Shown here: positions 16,905 through 27,000 of the stretch, piece by piece | Layout: each line of letters opens with the position of its first letter | Numbering within the stretch: position 1 is the stretch's first letter | Assembly: GCF_014196525.1 (NCBI RefSeq) | Contig: NZ_JACIDX010000022.1 | Coordinates: 1-64,000, forward strand | Length of the DNA: 64,000 nucleotides | Direction: 5' to 3' | Source: Novosphingobium sediminicola | GTDB taxonomy: Bacteria; Pseudomonadota; Alphaproteobacteria; Sphingomonadales; Sphingomonadaceae | The notes under the pieces: generated by a model | Told to the model about the DNA's origin: nothing | Databases searched by the model: none | The model's input: only the letters and a program-made list of their open reading frames with translations | Translations under genes and position numbers: made by a program

Positions 16905-17942
16905 TTACTCTGCGTTTTCGCCCATCCGCGCCAGTTGCACCCGGCTGCAAGCGCTCATAACGCCCATATAGCGCTGATATTTGTCCACGCCGTAGATGAA
17001 GGGATTGTTGCCCCCGGTGGCGCCATAGCGGATCAGCGCCTCCTTTTCGGTCGCGGCCATATGCACCGGATGGTTGGTCACCAGCACATCGACGCTCGCC
17101 GCTTTGGTAATCCCTTGCCAGCGGGCCAGCGAGGCGATCTGCTGGCGCGCGGCCTCGGGGCTGCTGCCTCCGCCGGTGCCGCCCATCAGGCCCGCATTGT
17201 GGCGCACACCTTTGTCAAACACCGGAAAGACGAGCGAGAGCGTGCCCGGCGTATGGCCCGGCGTGATATAGGTCTTCATCGTGAAATCGCCCAGCGTCAC
17301 GCTGTCGCCATCCTTGACCTCAATGTCATGCTTTGGCGGCACCAGCGAAGCGAATGGCCCGCCCCCGCGCGACGGGCTTTCCATCATCCCCCAATCCGTG
17401 GCCGAGGCAACGACCCGCGCGCCATAGGTGTCCTGAAGGAATTTGGCCCCGCCCCAATGGTCGCCATGGCCATGGGTGATGACGACATATTTGATGCGTT
17501 TCGGGTCCAGCCCCAGCTTCTGCATATTGGGCACGAGGATGTCGCGCGCCTCGTCGGGGTTGTTGAGCGCGTCGATGACGATGATGCCCTGCGGCGTGTC
17601 GATGGCCCATGCCGAGACGGCGTTCTGGCCGATGGCGTAGAGATTGTCGAAGACACGTGTGGCGGGCACGAGGCCGTCATGCTGGACGCCAAACACGATG
17701 TTCTTGTCGAGCGGACTGATCAGGCAGCGCCAGTTGAAATCGGCCTCCAGATCCACTCCGGCCAGCTTGCGCCCCTCGGCCAGATAGCGGCCTACGGCCT
17801 CGCGGTTCTCCTTGGGATAGGCGGCCTGCGCCGGATAGGCCGAAGGCGCGGCGGGATGGGGCGGCGGCATTTGCGCCATGGCCGCCGTGCCCGCGCAAAG
17901 CATGGCGAGCAGGGGGATGGAACGGCGGGTGGTCCTCTCCAT
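16905..17942 (-). CDS. Secreted class B3-like metallo-beta-lactamase-fold hydrolase, second copy
   Basis: A 345-residue zinc hydrolase beginning MERTTRRSIPLLAML, with a signal peptide ending near AMAQ (24). AAAGGA lies 7 nt before the start; upstream in-frame codons run through a promoter region and are not coding. The metal motif THGHGDH gives H157, H159, D161 and H162, followed by TPGHTPGT and NHPVHM. It shares with the copy at 4047-5096 the order of elements and a PKEN...RYLA...RKLAG N-terminal block, but the sequences are clearly diverged. It is divergent from a TonB receptor. Activity on beta-lactams cannot be assumed; an exported lactonase or esterase is equally possible. Confidence 0.84.
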   Translation of the reverse strand: MERTTRRSIPLLAMLCAGTAAMAQMPPPHPAAPSAYPAQAAYPKENREAVGRYLAEGRKLAGVDLEADFNWRCLISPLDKNIVFGVQHDGLVPATRVFDNLYAIGQNAVSAWAIDTPQGIIVIDALNNPDEARDILVPNMQKLGLDPKRIKYVVITHGHGDHWGGAKFLQDTYGARVVASATDWGMMESPSRGGGPFASLVPPKHDIEVKDGDSVTLGDFTMKTYITPGHTPGTLSLVFPVFDKGVRHNAGLMGGTGGGSSPEAARQQIASLARWQGITKAASVDVLVTNHPVHMAATEKEALIRYGATGGNNPFIYGVDKYQRYMGVMSACSRVQLARMGENAE

Positions 17943-17983
17943 AGGGTGGTCCTTTCGTTGGCCGGATGGTGCGGCGTGGGACT

Positions 17984-18017
17984 TTGGGTATCGTTTGGGA
18001 ATGCCGCTTGGGTATCG
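17984..18017. repeat. Three TTGGG(T/A)AT repeats in a divergent promoter region
   Basis: TTGGGTATCG (17984-17993), TTGGGAATGC (17995-18004) and TTGGGTATCG (18008-18017) follow one another at 11- and 13-bp steps. They lie in the 253-bp gap between the B3-like hydrolase and the TonB receptor, 42-75 bp before the hydrolase start. Near-helical phasing suggests a regulator array. Confidence 0.5.
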
Positions 18018-18195
18018 CGCGGGCATGGGCGCAACCAATGTTTTGCCCGCATGATACGATGTGCTTTCGGTATGACGGCGCGATGTATGGGCTTGCATGA
18101 AATGAGATCGCGGTGATAGAACCGCTATGAAGTAAAACACTGTGGCCGCGACAGGGCGTTGGCCAAAACAAGAATGGAAAGAGGGGGTTTCAGCC

Positions 18196-20901
18196 ATGAT
18201 CTCGGTTTCTATGCGCGCGCTTTTGATGACAAGTATCGCTGCAAGCGCTTTCTCTCATCCAGCCATGGCGCAAGGCGCCCCCGACGCCGCCCCAGAAATC
18301 GTCGTGACGGCGGCCACGGGCACCAGCATTCGCGGCGTGGCGCCGGTCGGTGCCCCGGTCATTGGATTGAATCAGGACGATATTCAAAAGCGCCCGGCAG
18401 CCACCACCGCTGAATTGCTGCGGGAGATTCCCTCGGTGACAGGCACAGGCGCCAATGACCAGAATTTCAGCGCCGCCAACAATGCAAACGCAAACATCAC
18501 GGCGGGCAACGGCATCAATCTGCGCGGGCTTGGCACGGAATCGACGCTTACCCTGCTCAATGGCCGCCGCTTGCCGCCCGCCGGCACGCAGGCGCAATTC
18601 TTCGACCCCTCGGTTTTCCCGACCGGCGCCATCGGGCGATTGGAAGTCATGGCCGACGGCGGCTCGGCGATTTACGGTTCGGATGCGGTGGGCGGGGTGG
18701 TCAACGTTCTGTTGCCGCGCCGTTTCACCGGGCTGGATGTTTATGTGAAGCAGGGGTTTAACGATGCGGTGCATGAAACCTCGGCGGGCGGCATGTTCGG
18801 CAAGAAATGGAACAGCGGCAATGTCATGGTGGCCTATGAACATGGCTATCGCTCGGCACTGGCCGCCTCGGATCGGTCGAGCCGCTATACTGACGATCTG
18901 ACCCCGTTCGGCGGCACGGATCAGCGGCTGCTCTTTGCCAATCCGGGCAATATCCTGATCGGCGGGCGCACCTATGCGCTGCCCGCAGGACAGAACGGCA
19001 CGGGCCTGACCCCGGCGCAGATCGGCGCGGCGGGCACGGCCAACCGCGAAAGCGCCTATCTCAATTCCGACGCCATTCCGGGGCAGAAGCGCGATTCGGT
19101 GATTGTTTCGCTGCGTCAGGATATCGCGCCGGGGATTACGCTGTGGACCGAGGATTATTTCGCCTATCGTTCGGTCATTCGCCGTACAGGCGCGGTCACC
19201 AGTGCGCTTTCGGTGCCCACGACCAATCCGTTCTTTGTCGCGCCCGCCGGGGCCACCTTGTCCAATTGCGGCGCCAGTTCGGGCGTGGCCGCAGGCACCA
19301 AATGCGAAACGGTCAATTACAGCTTTTCCTCCGACTATGGCTCGCGCGTACAGAACGCCTATCAGGCAAGCTGGCAGGTGGCGGGTGGTTTCGACGCCGA
19401 TCTTGGTAAGGATTGGAAGCTGACCGCCTATGGCAGCTATGGTCAGGACAATGAATCGCGCACGCTTTATGCGCTTAACACCGCCGCGCTCTCCGCCGCC
19501 CTGCGCGACACCAATCCGCTGACGGCCTTCAACCCCTTTGGCGCGGGCAGCAACACCAACCCGGGAACCCTTGCCAATATCAAGGGTTTTTCGACCATCG
19601 GCACGCAATATAAGCTGACTGACTTTGCCGCCAAACTGGATGGTTCGGTGGTGCATCTGCCCGGCGGCGATCTCAAACTGGCCGTGGGCGGGGAATATCA
19701 GCAGCACCAGTTGCTGTCCTATACGCTGGCCAGTACCGGCACGGCCAATGTCGGCATCGCCCAGCTTTTGCCCTCGACCACGCGGCGCAACATCGCCTCG
19801 GCCTATGCCGAAGCCTTTGTGCCGCTGGTGGGAGCGGACAATGCGATGCCCTTGCTGCGCGAGCTGACCGTTTCGGCGGCGGTGCGCCATGATCGCTACA
19901 GCGATTTCGGCAGCACAACCAATCCCAAATTCGCGCTGAATTACAAGCCGATGGCCGACCTTACCTTGCGCGGCAGCTATGGCACCTCGTTTCGTGCGCC
20001 CACCTTGTCTGATGTCGATCCTTCGACGCTGACGATTTCCTTTAATCAGTTGACGAACAATCCCTCCGGCACGGTCAACACGCTCTGGGTGCGCGGCGGC
20101 AATGACAGGCTGGGGCCGGAAAAGGCGACGATCTGGTCGATGGGTTTTGATTACAAACCTGCCTATATTGAGGGACTGAGCCTGTCGCTGACCTATTTCA
20201 ACGTGGTCTATCGCAACCGCATCGCCACGCCGGGCAATGACACGCTGGCGCTCAGCTCGGCCTCGCGTGAGGCTTTGCTGGGCGCTCTGGTAACGCGCAA
20301 CCCTTCGGCCGATCTGGTGAATTTTTATCAGAACCTGCCGCAATATACCGGGGTCAAGGTCGATCCGGCCACGGTGGGGGCCTTCCTCGACGGACGCAAG
20401 GTCAATGTGGGACAGGTGCGCACCGAGGGGCTGGAAATCATCGCCTCCTATCGCATTCCCGTCGGGCCGGGTCAGCTGCGCATCAGCGGCAGCGCCAATT
20501 ACGTCATCAATTTCAAACAGGCGCTGGCGCCCAATGCGCCACTGGTCGATTTGGCCAATACGATCAACAACCCGCTCCACTGGCGCGGGCGGGGCAGCGT
20601 ATCCTATGGGCTGGGCGGGTTTGAAGGCTCGATTTATGTCAATTATTCGGGCGGTTATACCAACAATTCCATCGCCTCGCCGGTCGATGTACCTTCCTAC
20701 ACCACCTTTGACCTGAACCTGCGCCAGTCAATCAAGGGGGCAGGGGCCTTTGGCATGCGCGAGATGATCCTGACCGCCAATGTGCAAAACCTGTTCGACC
20801 GCCAGCCTCCGGTGGTGCTGAACGGCGCGCTGGCGTTTGATCCTCAGGTGGCCAGCATTCTGGGCCGCTATGCCTCGATCGGCCTGAGGGCCAAGTGGTG
20901 A
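18196..20901 (+). CDS. TonB-dependent receptor
   Basis: A 901-residue outer-membrane receptor. The ATG at 18196 follows an AGAGGGGG site and gives a clean signal peptide (cleavage after SHPAMAQ, near 26). A TonB-box-like EIVVTAATG follows. The plug has LRGLGTESTLTLLNGRRL and SDAVGGVVNVLL; the barrel ends GLRAKW, an aromatic terminus. No N-terminal STN signalling domain is present. The next gene, a CocE-type hydrolase, overlaps its stop, so receptor and hydrolase are made together. The ligand is probably the hydrolase substrate, an ester or acylated compound; that is inference from coupling. Confidence 0.92.
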   Translation: MISVSMRALLMTSIAASAFSHPAMAQGAPDAAPEIVVTAATGTSIRGVAPVGAPVIGLNQDDIQKRPAATTAELLREIPSVTGTGANDQNFSAANNANANITAGNGINLRGLGTESTLTLLNGRRLPPAGTQAQFFDPSVFPTGAIGRLEVMADGGSAIYGSDAVGGVVNVLLPRRFTGLDVYVKQGFNDAVHETSAGGMFGKKWNSGNVMVAYEHGYRSALAASDRSSRYTDDLTPFGGTDQRLLFANPGNILIGGRTYALPAGQNGTGLTPAQIGAAGTANRESAYLNSDAIPGQKRDSVIVSLRQDIAPGITLWTEDYFAYRSVIRRTGAVTSALSVPTTNPFFVAPAGATLSNCGASSGVAAGTKCETVNYSFSSDYGSRVQNAYQASWQVAGGFDADLGKDWKLTAYGSYGQDNESRTLYALNTAALSAALRDTNPLTAFNPFGAGSNTNPGTLANIKGFSTIGTQYKLTDFAAKLDGSVVHLPGGDLKLAVGGEYQQHQLLSYTLASTGTANVGIAQLLPSTTRRNIASAYAEAFVPLVGADNAMPLLRELTVSAAVRHDRYSDFGSTTNPKFALNYKPMADLTLRGSYGTSFRAPTLSDVDPSTLTISFNQLTNNPSGTVNTLWVRGGNDRLGPEKATIWSMGFDYKPAYIEGLSLSLTYFNVVYRNRIATPGNDTLALSSASREALLGALVTRNPSADLVNFYQNLPQYTGVKVDPATVGAFLDGRKVNVGQVRTEGLEIIASYRIPVGPGQLRISGSANYVINFKQALAPNAPLVDLANTINNPLHWRGRGSVSYGLGGFEGSIYVNYSGGYTNNSIASPVDVPSYTTFDLNLRQSIKGAGAFGMREMILTANVQNLFDRQPPVVLNGALAFDPQVASILGRYASIGLRAKW

Positions 20902-22643
20902 GCGCGCGCCTCTGGCTGATCGCCCCGATGATGGCGGCCAGCGCGGTGCAGGCGGCTCCTGCCTATGACGGGGCCTATGATGGGATGGTCTCCTCCTCGC
21001 GCTATATCCGGTCCTATGACGGCACGCGGATGGCGGTGACCATCTATCGTCCGACCAGCGCGGGGCAGGTCGAAAGCCGCCGCCTGCCGGTGGTCGTCAC
21101 ACAGGGGCGCAGCGATCTGCGCCCTGCGACCATGGCCTCGGTGCGCTATTTCGTCACCCATGGCTATGTCTGGGTGGCACAGGACCGGCGCGGCACGGGG
21201 GCCTCGTTCGGGGTGCAGACCGGCTTCGTCAATGCCGCCGATGCGCGCGATGGCAAGGCGGTGATCGAATGGTCCGCCGCCCAGCCTTTCGCCACGGGCA
21301 AGGCGGTGACATGGGGCTGTTCCAATCAGGGGGCGTGGCAATATCTGGCGCTGAAGTTCCGGCCCAAGGGGCTGGTGGCCATCGCGCCCGCCTGTTCCAG
21401 CGCGCAATTCTTTGACCATGGGATTACGCTGGGCGGCATTCCCATGCTCTCGATTGCCAATCAGCCCTATGCGGGCGAATGCAAACGCCCCGCCGGCGGG
21501 GCAAGGCCGGTGAGCGATTCTGAGGCCGCCCGCGCCCAGCCGGTGAAGGAAGAACCACACCCGGTCGATGAGGACAAGGACGGCGCGCTGCTGGCACAGG
21601 CGCGGGCCGGGCAGGCCTGCGGATCTGGGCTGATGGGCCAATATTGGCGCAATATGCCGCGCGATGGCTGGAACGCATTTGCCAAATATCGCCCCGGCAT
21701 CGAGGACACGATCCTGACCAGCGCGGTTCATACCCCGCCCAAGGGCGTCCATGTTCTTCAAGTGGGCGGATGGTATGACGCGGCCGTGGCGGGGCAACTG
21801 GAATCGCAGCGCCTGTGGGGCGGGCGGCTGGTGATGGGGCCATGGGTGCATGGCAATCGCGCGCTGCCGGGAATGACCCAGCCGAATGACACGGTGGTGC
21901 CGGACGCGGAAATGCTGGCATGGTTCGATCATTATGCCAAGGGCAAGGGGACGGTGCGTAGCGAGGTTCTGTATTACACCCATAATGCGCCTGCGGGCCA
22001 TGAATGGCGGCGGGCGGCCCACTGGCTGGCGATCCCCTCGCGCAAACAGGCGCTTTATCTGGGCGAGGATGCGCTGAGCGGGGCGCCGTCGAAGGCGGGG
22101 CCGGTGTTGCTGGACAAGCCGGAAGCCAAATTGTTCGACGGGCAGTACGCCCCGCTGCGACGGCAATGGGGTGGAGATATGGCGGGCTTTAACGCCTCGG
22201 CCTCGGTGCATAGCGGACCGGTGGCGGCCCATGATACCGAGATCACCGGCACCCCGCGCGCCCATTTGTGGATCAGCGCGGATCGGGCGGACGCCAATAT
22301 CTATGCCGTGCTGGAGGATGTCGGCCCCGATGGGCGGGCCAGCTATATCAGTGATGGGCGGTTGCGTGCCTCGTGGCGGACGGTGAACAAGGCGCCGTGG
22401 GGGCCGAGTCAGCAACTCTGGCATCGCGGTTATGCGCAGGATCTCAAGCCTTTGCAGCTGGGCGTGCCGGTGGCGATGGACTTTGATTTCTTTCCGATTT
22501 CCTATGTGCTGAAATCGGGCCACCGGCTGCGTCTGGCCGTTACCGCCTCGATTGGCGAGGCCTATCAGGCGGTCGATCAGGGCAAGGTTACGCTCTACCG
22601 CGACCGCTCTTCCATCGAATTGCCGGTGGTGGCACGCAAATGA
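20898..22643 (+). CDS. CocE/NonD family (S15-type) hydrolase, exported
   Basis: An alpha/beta hydrolase of about 581 residues with a signal peptide (AASAVQAAP). The N-terminal X-Pro-peptidase-like domain has the DGTRMAVTIYRP strand, the oxyanion DRRGTG and the nucleophile motif WGCSNQG, a variant of the usual G-x-S-Y-x-G. The C-terminal jelly-roll domain of the family is seen around PRAHLWISADRADANIYAVL and the final SGHRLRLAVTAS. Members hydrolyse amides or esters (cocaine esterase, glutaryl acylases, X-Pro peptidases). The GTG at 20898 overlaps the receptor stop (GTGA) with TGAGGG 7 nt before; GTG at 20895 is the alternative. The tight coupling suggests the receptor imports its substrate. 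Confidence 0.87.
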   Translation: MSARLWLIAPMMAASAVQAAPAYDGAYDGMVSSSRYIRSYDGTRMAVTIYRPTSAGQVESRRLPVVVTQGRSDLRPATMASVRYFVTHGYVWVAQDRRGTGASFGVQTGFVNAADARDGKAVIEWSAAQPFATGKAVTWGCSNQGAWQYLALKFRPKGLVAIAPACSSAQFFDHGITLGGIPMLSIANQPYAGECKRPAGGARPVSDSEAARAQPVKEEPHPVDEDKDGALLAQARAGQACGSGLMGQYWRNMPRDGWNAFAKYRPGIEDTILTSAVHTPPKGVHVLQVGGWYDAAVAGQLESQRLWGGRLVMGPWVHGNRALPGMTQPNDTVVPDAEMLAWFDHYAKGKGTVRSEVLYYTHNAPAGHEWRRAAHWLAIPSRKQALYLGEDALSGAPSKAGPVLLDKPEAKLFDGQYAPLRRQWGGDMAGFNASASVHSGPVAAHDTEITGTPRAHLWISADRADANIYAVLEDVGPDGRASYISDGRLRASWRTVNKAPWGPSQQLWHRGYAQDLKPLQLGVPVAMDFDFFPISYVLKSGHRLRLAVTASIGEAYQAVDQGKVTLYRDRSSIELPVVARK

Positions 22644-22646
22644 GTG

Positions 22647-22670
22647 GGTGGGCGGCGCGGGCCGCCCACC
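22647..22670. terminator. Hairpin between convergent genes
   Basis: A 10-bp perfect stem (GGTGGGCGGC / GCCGCCCACC) with a 4-nt loop fills the 28-bp gap between the CocE-type hydrolase and the efflux channel gene. No T run. Confidence 0.65.
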
Positions 22671-22671
22671 A

Positions 22672-24018
22672 TCAGATCGACCCCAAAGCCCGATACAACC
22701 CGATCATCCCCAGCAAGGCACCGGCCCGCGTGGAGAGCAAGGTCTGGCGTGCGGAATAGGCGCTACGTTGGGCGTCGAGCAATTCGAGGCGGCTGTCCAC
22801 CCCCGCCTGATAGCGCAGCTTCGACAGGTTGACGCGCCGGTCGGCGGCATCGGCGGCGGCATCCTGCGCCTTGATCTGTGGGCCATAGGTCTGCTGGGCC
22901 GAAATGCCGTCGGCCACTTCGGCAAAGGCGGTCTGGATCGCCTTTTCATAGGTAGCAACCGCAATCCCCTGCTGCGCCTTGGCCTGAGCCAGATTGCCCC
23001 GCAGTCCGGCATAGGGGAACAGAGGCAGGGAGACAGCAGGCGCATAATTCCACGCCTTGTTCGTGCCGGAAAACAGGCCCGACAGGCCCGGAGAAACCGC
23101 GCCCAGCGCCCCGGTCAGCGACAGGCGGGGGAAGAAGGCGGCGCGCGCGGCATTCACATCGGCTTGGGCAGCGCGCAGATTATATTCCGCCTGCACAATA
23201 TCGGGCCGCCGGGTCAGCAGGTCGGAGGGCAGGCCCGCCCCCAGATGATCGGGCATTGAGGCCAGCATCAGCCCGATGGGCGCGGGCAGATCTTCGGGCA
23301 GCGGCGCGCCCACGGCCAGAGACAGCGCATGGGCGGCCACTTCGCGCTCGCGCTGGCGCTGGGCCAGATCGGCCTCGGCCTGACGCACCAGCCCTTCGGC
23401 CTGCGCCAGATCGCTGCCGCTGGCCTGGCCCGCATCATGCAGCCGCCGCGTCAGGTCGAGCGACACGCGCCAGTCGGCCAGCGTTGAGGAGGTCAGTTGC
23501 CATTGCTCCTGCGCCAGCCTTTCGGCCACATAGGCCTGCGCCACCGCGCCCACTACTGTCAGTTCGCTGGCCCGCCGCCCGGCCTCGCTGGCCAGATAGC
23601 GGTCGAAGGCGGCGCGGCTTTGCGCGCGCAGGCGGCCAAACAGGTCGATCTCGAAACTGGTCAGCGCGATCTGGCCGCTGAACTGGTCATAGCGAAAGCC
23701 GCCAAAGCCGCCGCCTGCGGTCTGCGCGCCGGTGAAACCACCCTGCGCCTCCAGCGTCGGCAATTGCGCGCCGCGCGCCACCGACAAGGCCCCGCGCGCG
23801 GCCTGAGCGTTCAAAACCGCAATCCGCAAATCACGGTTCTCATTCAGCGCCAGCGCGATCAGCCGTTGCAACCGCGCATCGGCAAAGAATTCGCGCCATG
23901 TCAGCGGGGTGAGCGCTACCGTCTCGGCATAATGCGCGGCCACGGGGGCCTTGGGTAGGGGCGCTTTCTCCGCCGCACACCCACCCAAGGCCAAGGCCAA
24001 AATCAAAACCTTACGCAT
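22672..24018 (-). CDS. RND efflux outer-membrane channel lipoprotein (NodT/OprM type)
   Basis: A 448-residue outer-membrane factor. The start at 24018 gives MRKVLILALALGGCA, a lipoprotein signal with lipobox LGGC (lipidated cysteine at 15). Two repeats of the TolC-fold follow, each with the long helical hairpin; the RPDIVQAEYNLRAAQADVNAARAAFFP segment is a family hallmark (the RRPDI motif). The start overlaps the end of the RND pump gene by 8 bp, so this is the last gene of the operon. It should form the trimeric exit duct for the pump encoded at 24011-27145. Confidence 0.93.
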   Translation of the reverse strand: MRKVLILALALGGCAAEKAPLPKAPVAAHYAETVALTPLTWREFFADARLQRLIALALNENRDLRIAVLNAQAARGALSVARGAQLPTLEAQGGFTGAQTAGGGFGGFRYDQFSGQIALTSFEIDLFGRLRAQSRAAFDRYLASEAGRRASELTVVGAVAQAYVAERLAQEQWQLTSSTLADWRVSLDLTRRLHDAGQASGSDLAQAEGLVRQAEADLAQRQREREVAAHALSLAVGAPLPEDLPAPIGLMLASMPDHLGAGLPSDLLTRRPDIVQAEYNLRAAQADVNAARAAFFPRLSLTGALGAVSPGLSGLFSGTNKAWNYAPAVSLPLFPYAGLRGNLAQAKAQQGIAVATYEKAIQTAFAEVADGISAQQTYGPQIKAQDAAADAADRRVNLSKLRYQAGVDSRLELLDAQRSAYSARQTLLSTRAGALLGMIGLYRALGSI

Positions 24019-27000
24019 CGGCCTGCTCCTGCTTCTTCTTCTTGCGCAAGCCGCCAAAGCCCAGACGCTCACTTATTCCCATAGCCACCACAAAGAACAC
24101 CGGCACAAAGAACACCGCCAGCACTGTCCCCGAAATCATGCCGCCAAATACGCCCGTGCCAATCGCCGCCTGCGTTTCCGCGCTGGCCCCCGTCGACAGC
24201 ATCAGCGGCACCACGCCCAGCGTGAAGGCCAGCGAGGTCATCACGATAGGCCGCAGACGCACCTTTGCCGCCGCCATCGCGCTTTCCACCAGCCCCATGC
24301 CCTGCGCGCGGTAATGGCGGGCAAATTCGACGATCAGGATCGCATTCTTGGCCGACAGCCCGATGATGGTGATCAGGCCCACCTTGAAGAACACATCATT
24401 GGCCATGCCCCGCAAGGACACCGCCGCCACCGCCCCGATCAGGCCCAGCGGCACCACCAGCATCACCGCCAAAGGCACGGCGAAACTGTCATACATCGCC
24501 GCCAGCACCAGAAACACTGCCAGCATCGAGAGCGCCAGCAGCATCGGGGCCTGCGCGCCCGATTGCTGTTCCTGATAGGACAGGCCGGTCCATTCGATGG
24601 CGAAACCGGGCGGCAATTGCTTGGCCAGATTGGCCATCTCGGCCATGGCATCGCCGCTCGACACGCCGGGCGCGGCCATGCCCGACAGGCGCAGCGCCGG
24701 ATAGCCATTATAGCGCACCAATTGCAACGGGGTCTGCTGCCAGTCGGCCTTGACCACTTCGGACAAAGGCACCATCGAGCCTGCATTGTTGCGCAGGTTC
24801 AATCGCATCATGTCAGGCAGGTTCATGCGATAGGTCGCATCGGCCTGCACGATCACCTGCTGCATACGCCCGGCATTGGGGTAATCGCCGACATAGGCCG
24901 AACCCATCGCGGCCGAGAGCGTGTCGCTGATCCGGTTGAAGGGTACGCCCAGCGCCTCGGCCTTTTGCCGGTCGATGGACAGGTGGATGCTGGTGCCTGC
25001 GGGCAGGCCGTCGGGATAGACGCCGACCACCTTCTTGCTTTGTCCGGCAAGGCCCAGCAATTGATATTGCGCGGCCACCAGCGCCTCGTGCCCGCGCCCG
25101 GCGCGATCCTCCAATCGCATGGCAAAGCCGGAGGAATTGCCCAACTCGTCAATCGCGGGCGGCACAAGGCTCATGATGATGCCTTCCTTGATGACGCCCA
25201 TCGCGGCCATCGTGCGGGCAACCTCATCCTTGACCGTGGCCCCGCCGCGCTCGCCCCAGTCCTTGAGGACGGTGAACACAATCGCCGCATTGGGCCCCGC
25301 GCCCGAGAAGCCAAAGCCCAGGATCGCCTCATTGCCCTTGGTCGAGAGGCGCGTGGCGGTGTGGCGCTCCAGCACCTGCACGGCTTCGCGGGTGCGCTCA
25401 GCGGTGGCGTCGGCGGGCAATTGGAAGGCGGTCATATAATAGCCCTGATCCTCTTCGGGCATGAAGGCCGTGGGCAGGCGCCAGAAGGCAAAGCCCAGCA
25501 ACGCCACCACCACGCCCAGCGCGACCATCGCCCGCCCGCCGCGCCGGATAACCCGCGCGACCCATCCGGCATAGCCATTGGTCATGCGCTCAAACAGGCG
25601 GTCGAAGGCGGCGAAGAAGCGCGGTTTTTGGGCATGGCCCGTGATCGGCTTCAACACCGTGGCGCAAAGCGCGGGCGTCAAAGAAAGCGCCAGCACCGCC
25701 GAGATCAGGATGCTGATCGCCATGGACATGGCGAACTGGCGATAGATCACGCCGACAGAGCCGCTGGCAAAGGCCATGGGAATGAACACCGAAACCAGCA
25801 CCAGCGTAATGCCGATGACCGCCCCGGTGATTTCGCGCATCGCCTTTTTGGTGGCCTCGATGGGGGAAAGCCCTTCCTCGGCCATGATGCGTTCGACATT
25901 TTCCACCACCACGATGGCGTCGTCCACGATGATGCCGATGGCCAGCACCATGCCGAACATGGTCAGCACATTGAGCGAATAGCCCGAAAGCGACATGACC
26001 GCGATCGTGCCCAGCAGCGCGATGGGCGCGACCACAGCAGGCACCAGCGTATAGCGCATGTTCTGCAAAAACAGATACATGACGAGGAAGACCAGCACCA
26101 TCGCCTCCAGCAGCGTGTGCAGCACCTTCTCGATGGAGACGCGCACGAAAGGCGCGGTGTCAAAAGGCACCGTCCATTCCATGCCGCCCGGCATCGCGCG
26201 GCCGATTTCGGCCATGCGCGCGCGCACCGCGTCCGAGACCTGCACCGCATTGGCCCCCGGCGCCAATTGCACCGCCGCCGAGGCCCCCGCGCGGCCATTC
26301 TCGCGGGTGGACATCATGTAATTCTGCTGGCCGATCTCAACCCGCGCCACATCGCCCAGAGTCACCGTGCCGCCATTGGTGTTGGCCTTCAGCACGATCT
26401 GCTCAAATTCCTGCGGGCTGGTCAATTGCCCGCTGGCGGTCAGCGGCACCAGCACGCGCTGGCCCGCCACCGCCGGTTCCGCGCCCAGCGTGCCGGGCGC
26501 GATCTGGATATTCTGCGCGGCGATGGCGGCCGTCACATCGGCCATGGCCAGATCATAGGCGATCAGCTTGGCCGGATCGACCCAGACCCGCATCGCCTTT
26601 TCCGCCGAGAAGCTCTGGACGCGGCCAACGCCGGGAATGCGCTTCAATTCATTGACGACATTGCGCGCCAGATAATCGCCCAGCGAGGCCCCGTCATAGC
26701 GCCCGTCGGGCGAGTTGAGGCCCACCAGCAGCAGGAAGCCGCTGTTGGCCACCTCGACCGCCAGACCATATTGGCGCACCGTCTGGGGCAGGCGCGGTTC
26801 GATCAGCTTCAACCGGTTCTGTACGTCCACCAGCGCCAGTTCGGGGTTCGTGCCGGGCTGAAACGTGGCGGTGATCGTGGCCGAGCCCGAAGTGTCGGTG
26901 CTGGATTCGAAATAGAGCAGGCGTTTGGCGCCCGACAATTCGCGCTCGATCAATTCGACCACGCCGTCATTCATCGTCTGGGGCGTGGCGCCGGGATATG

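Noticed and set aside
4047..17942. Calling the two B3-like proteins antibiotic resistance genes
   Set aside because: Zinc motifs alone do not show beta-lactamase activity, and the setting is sugar-acid metabolism.
18190..20580. Open frame of about 800 codons opposite the second TonB receptor
   Set aside because: Shadow of the receptor gene; no start signal or family motif.
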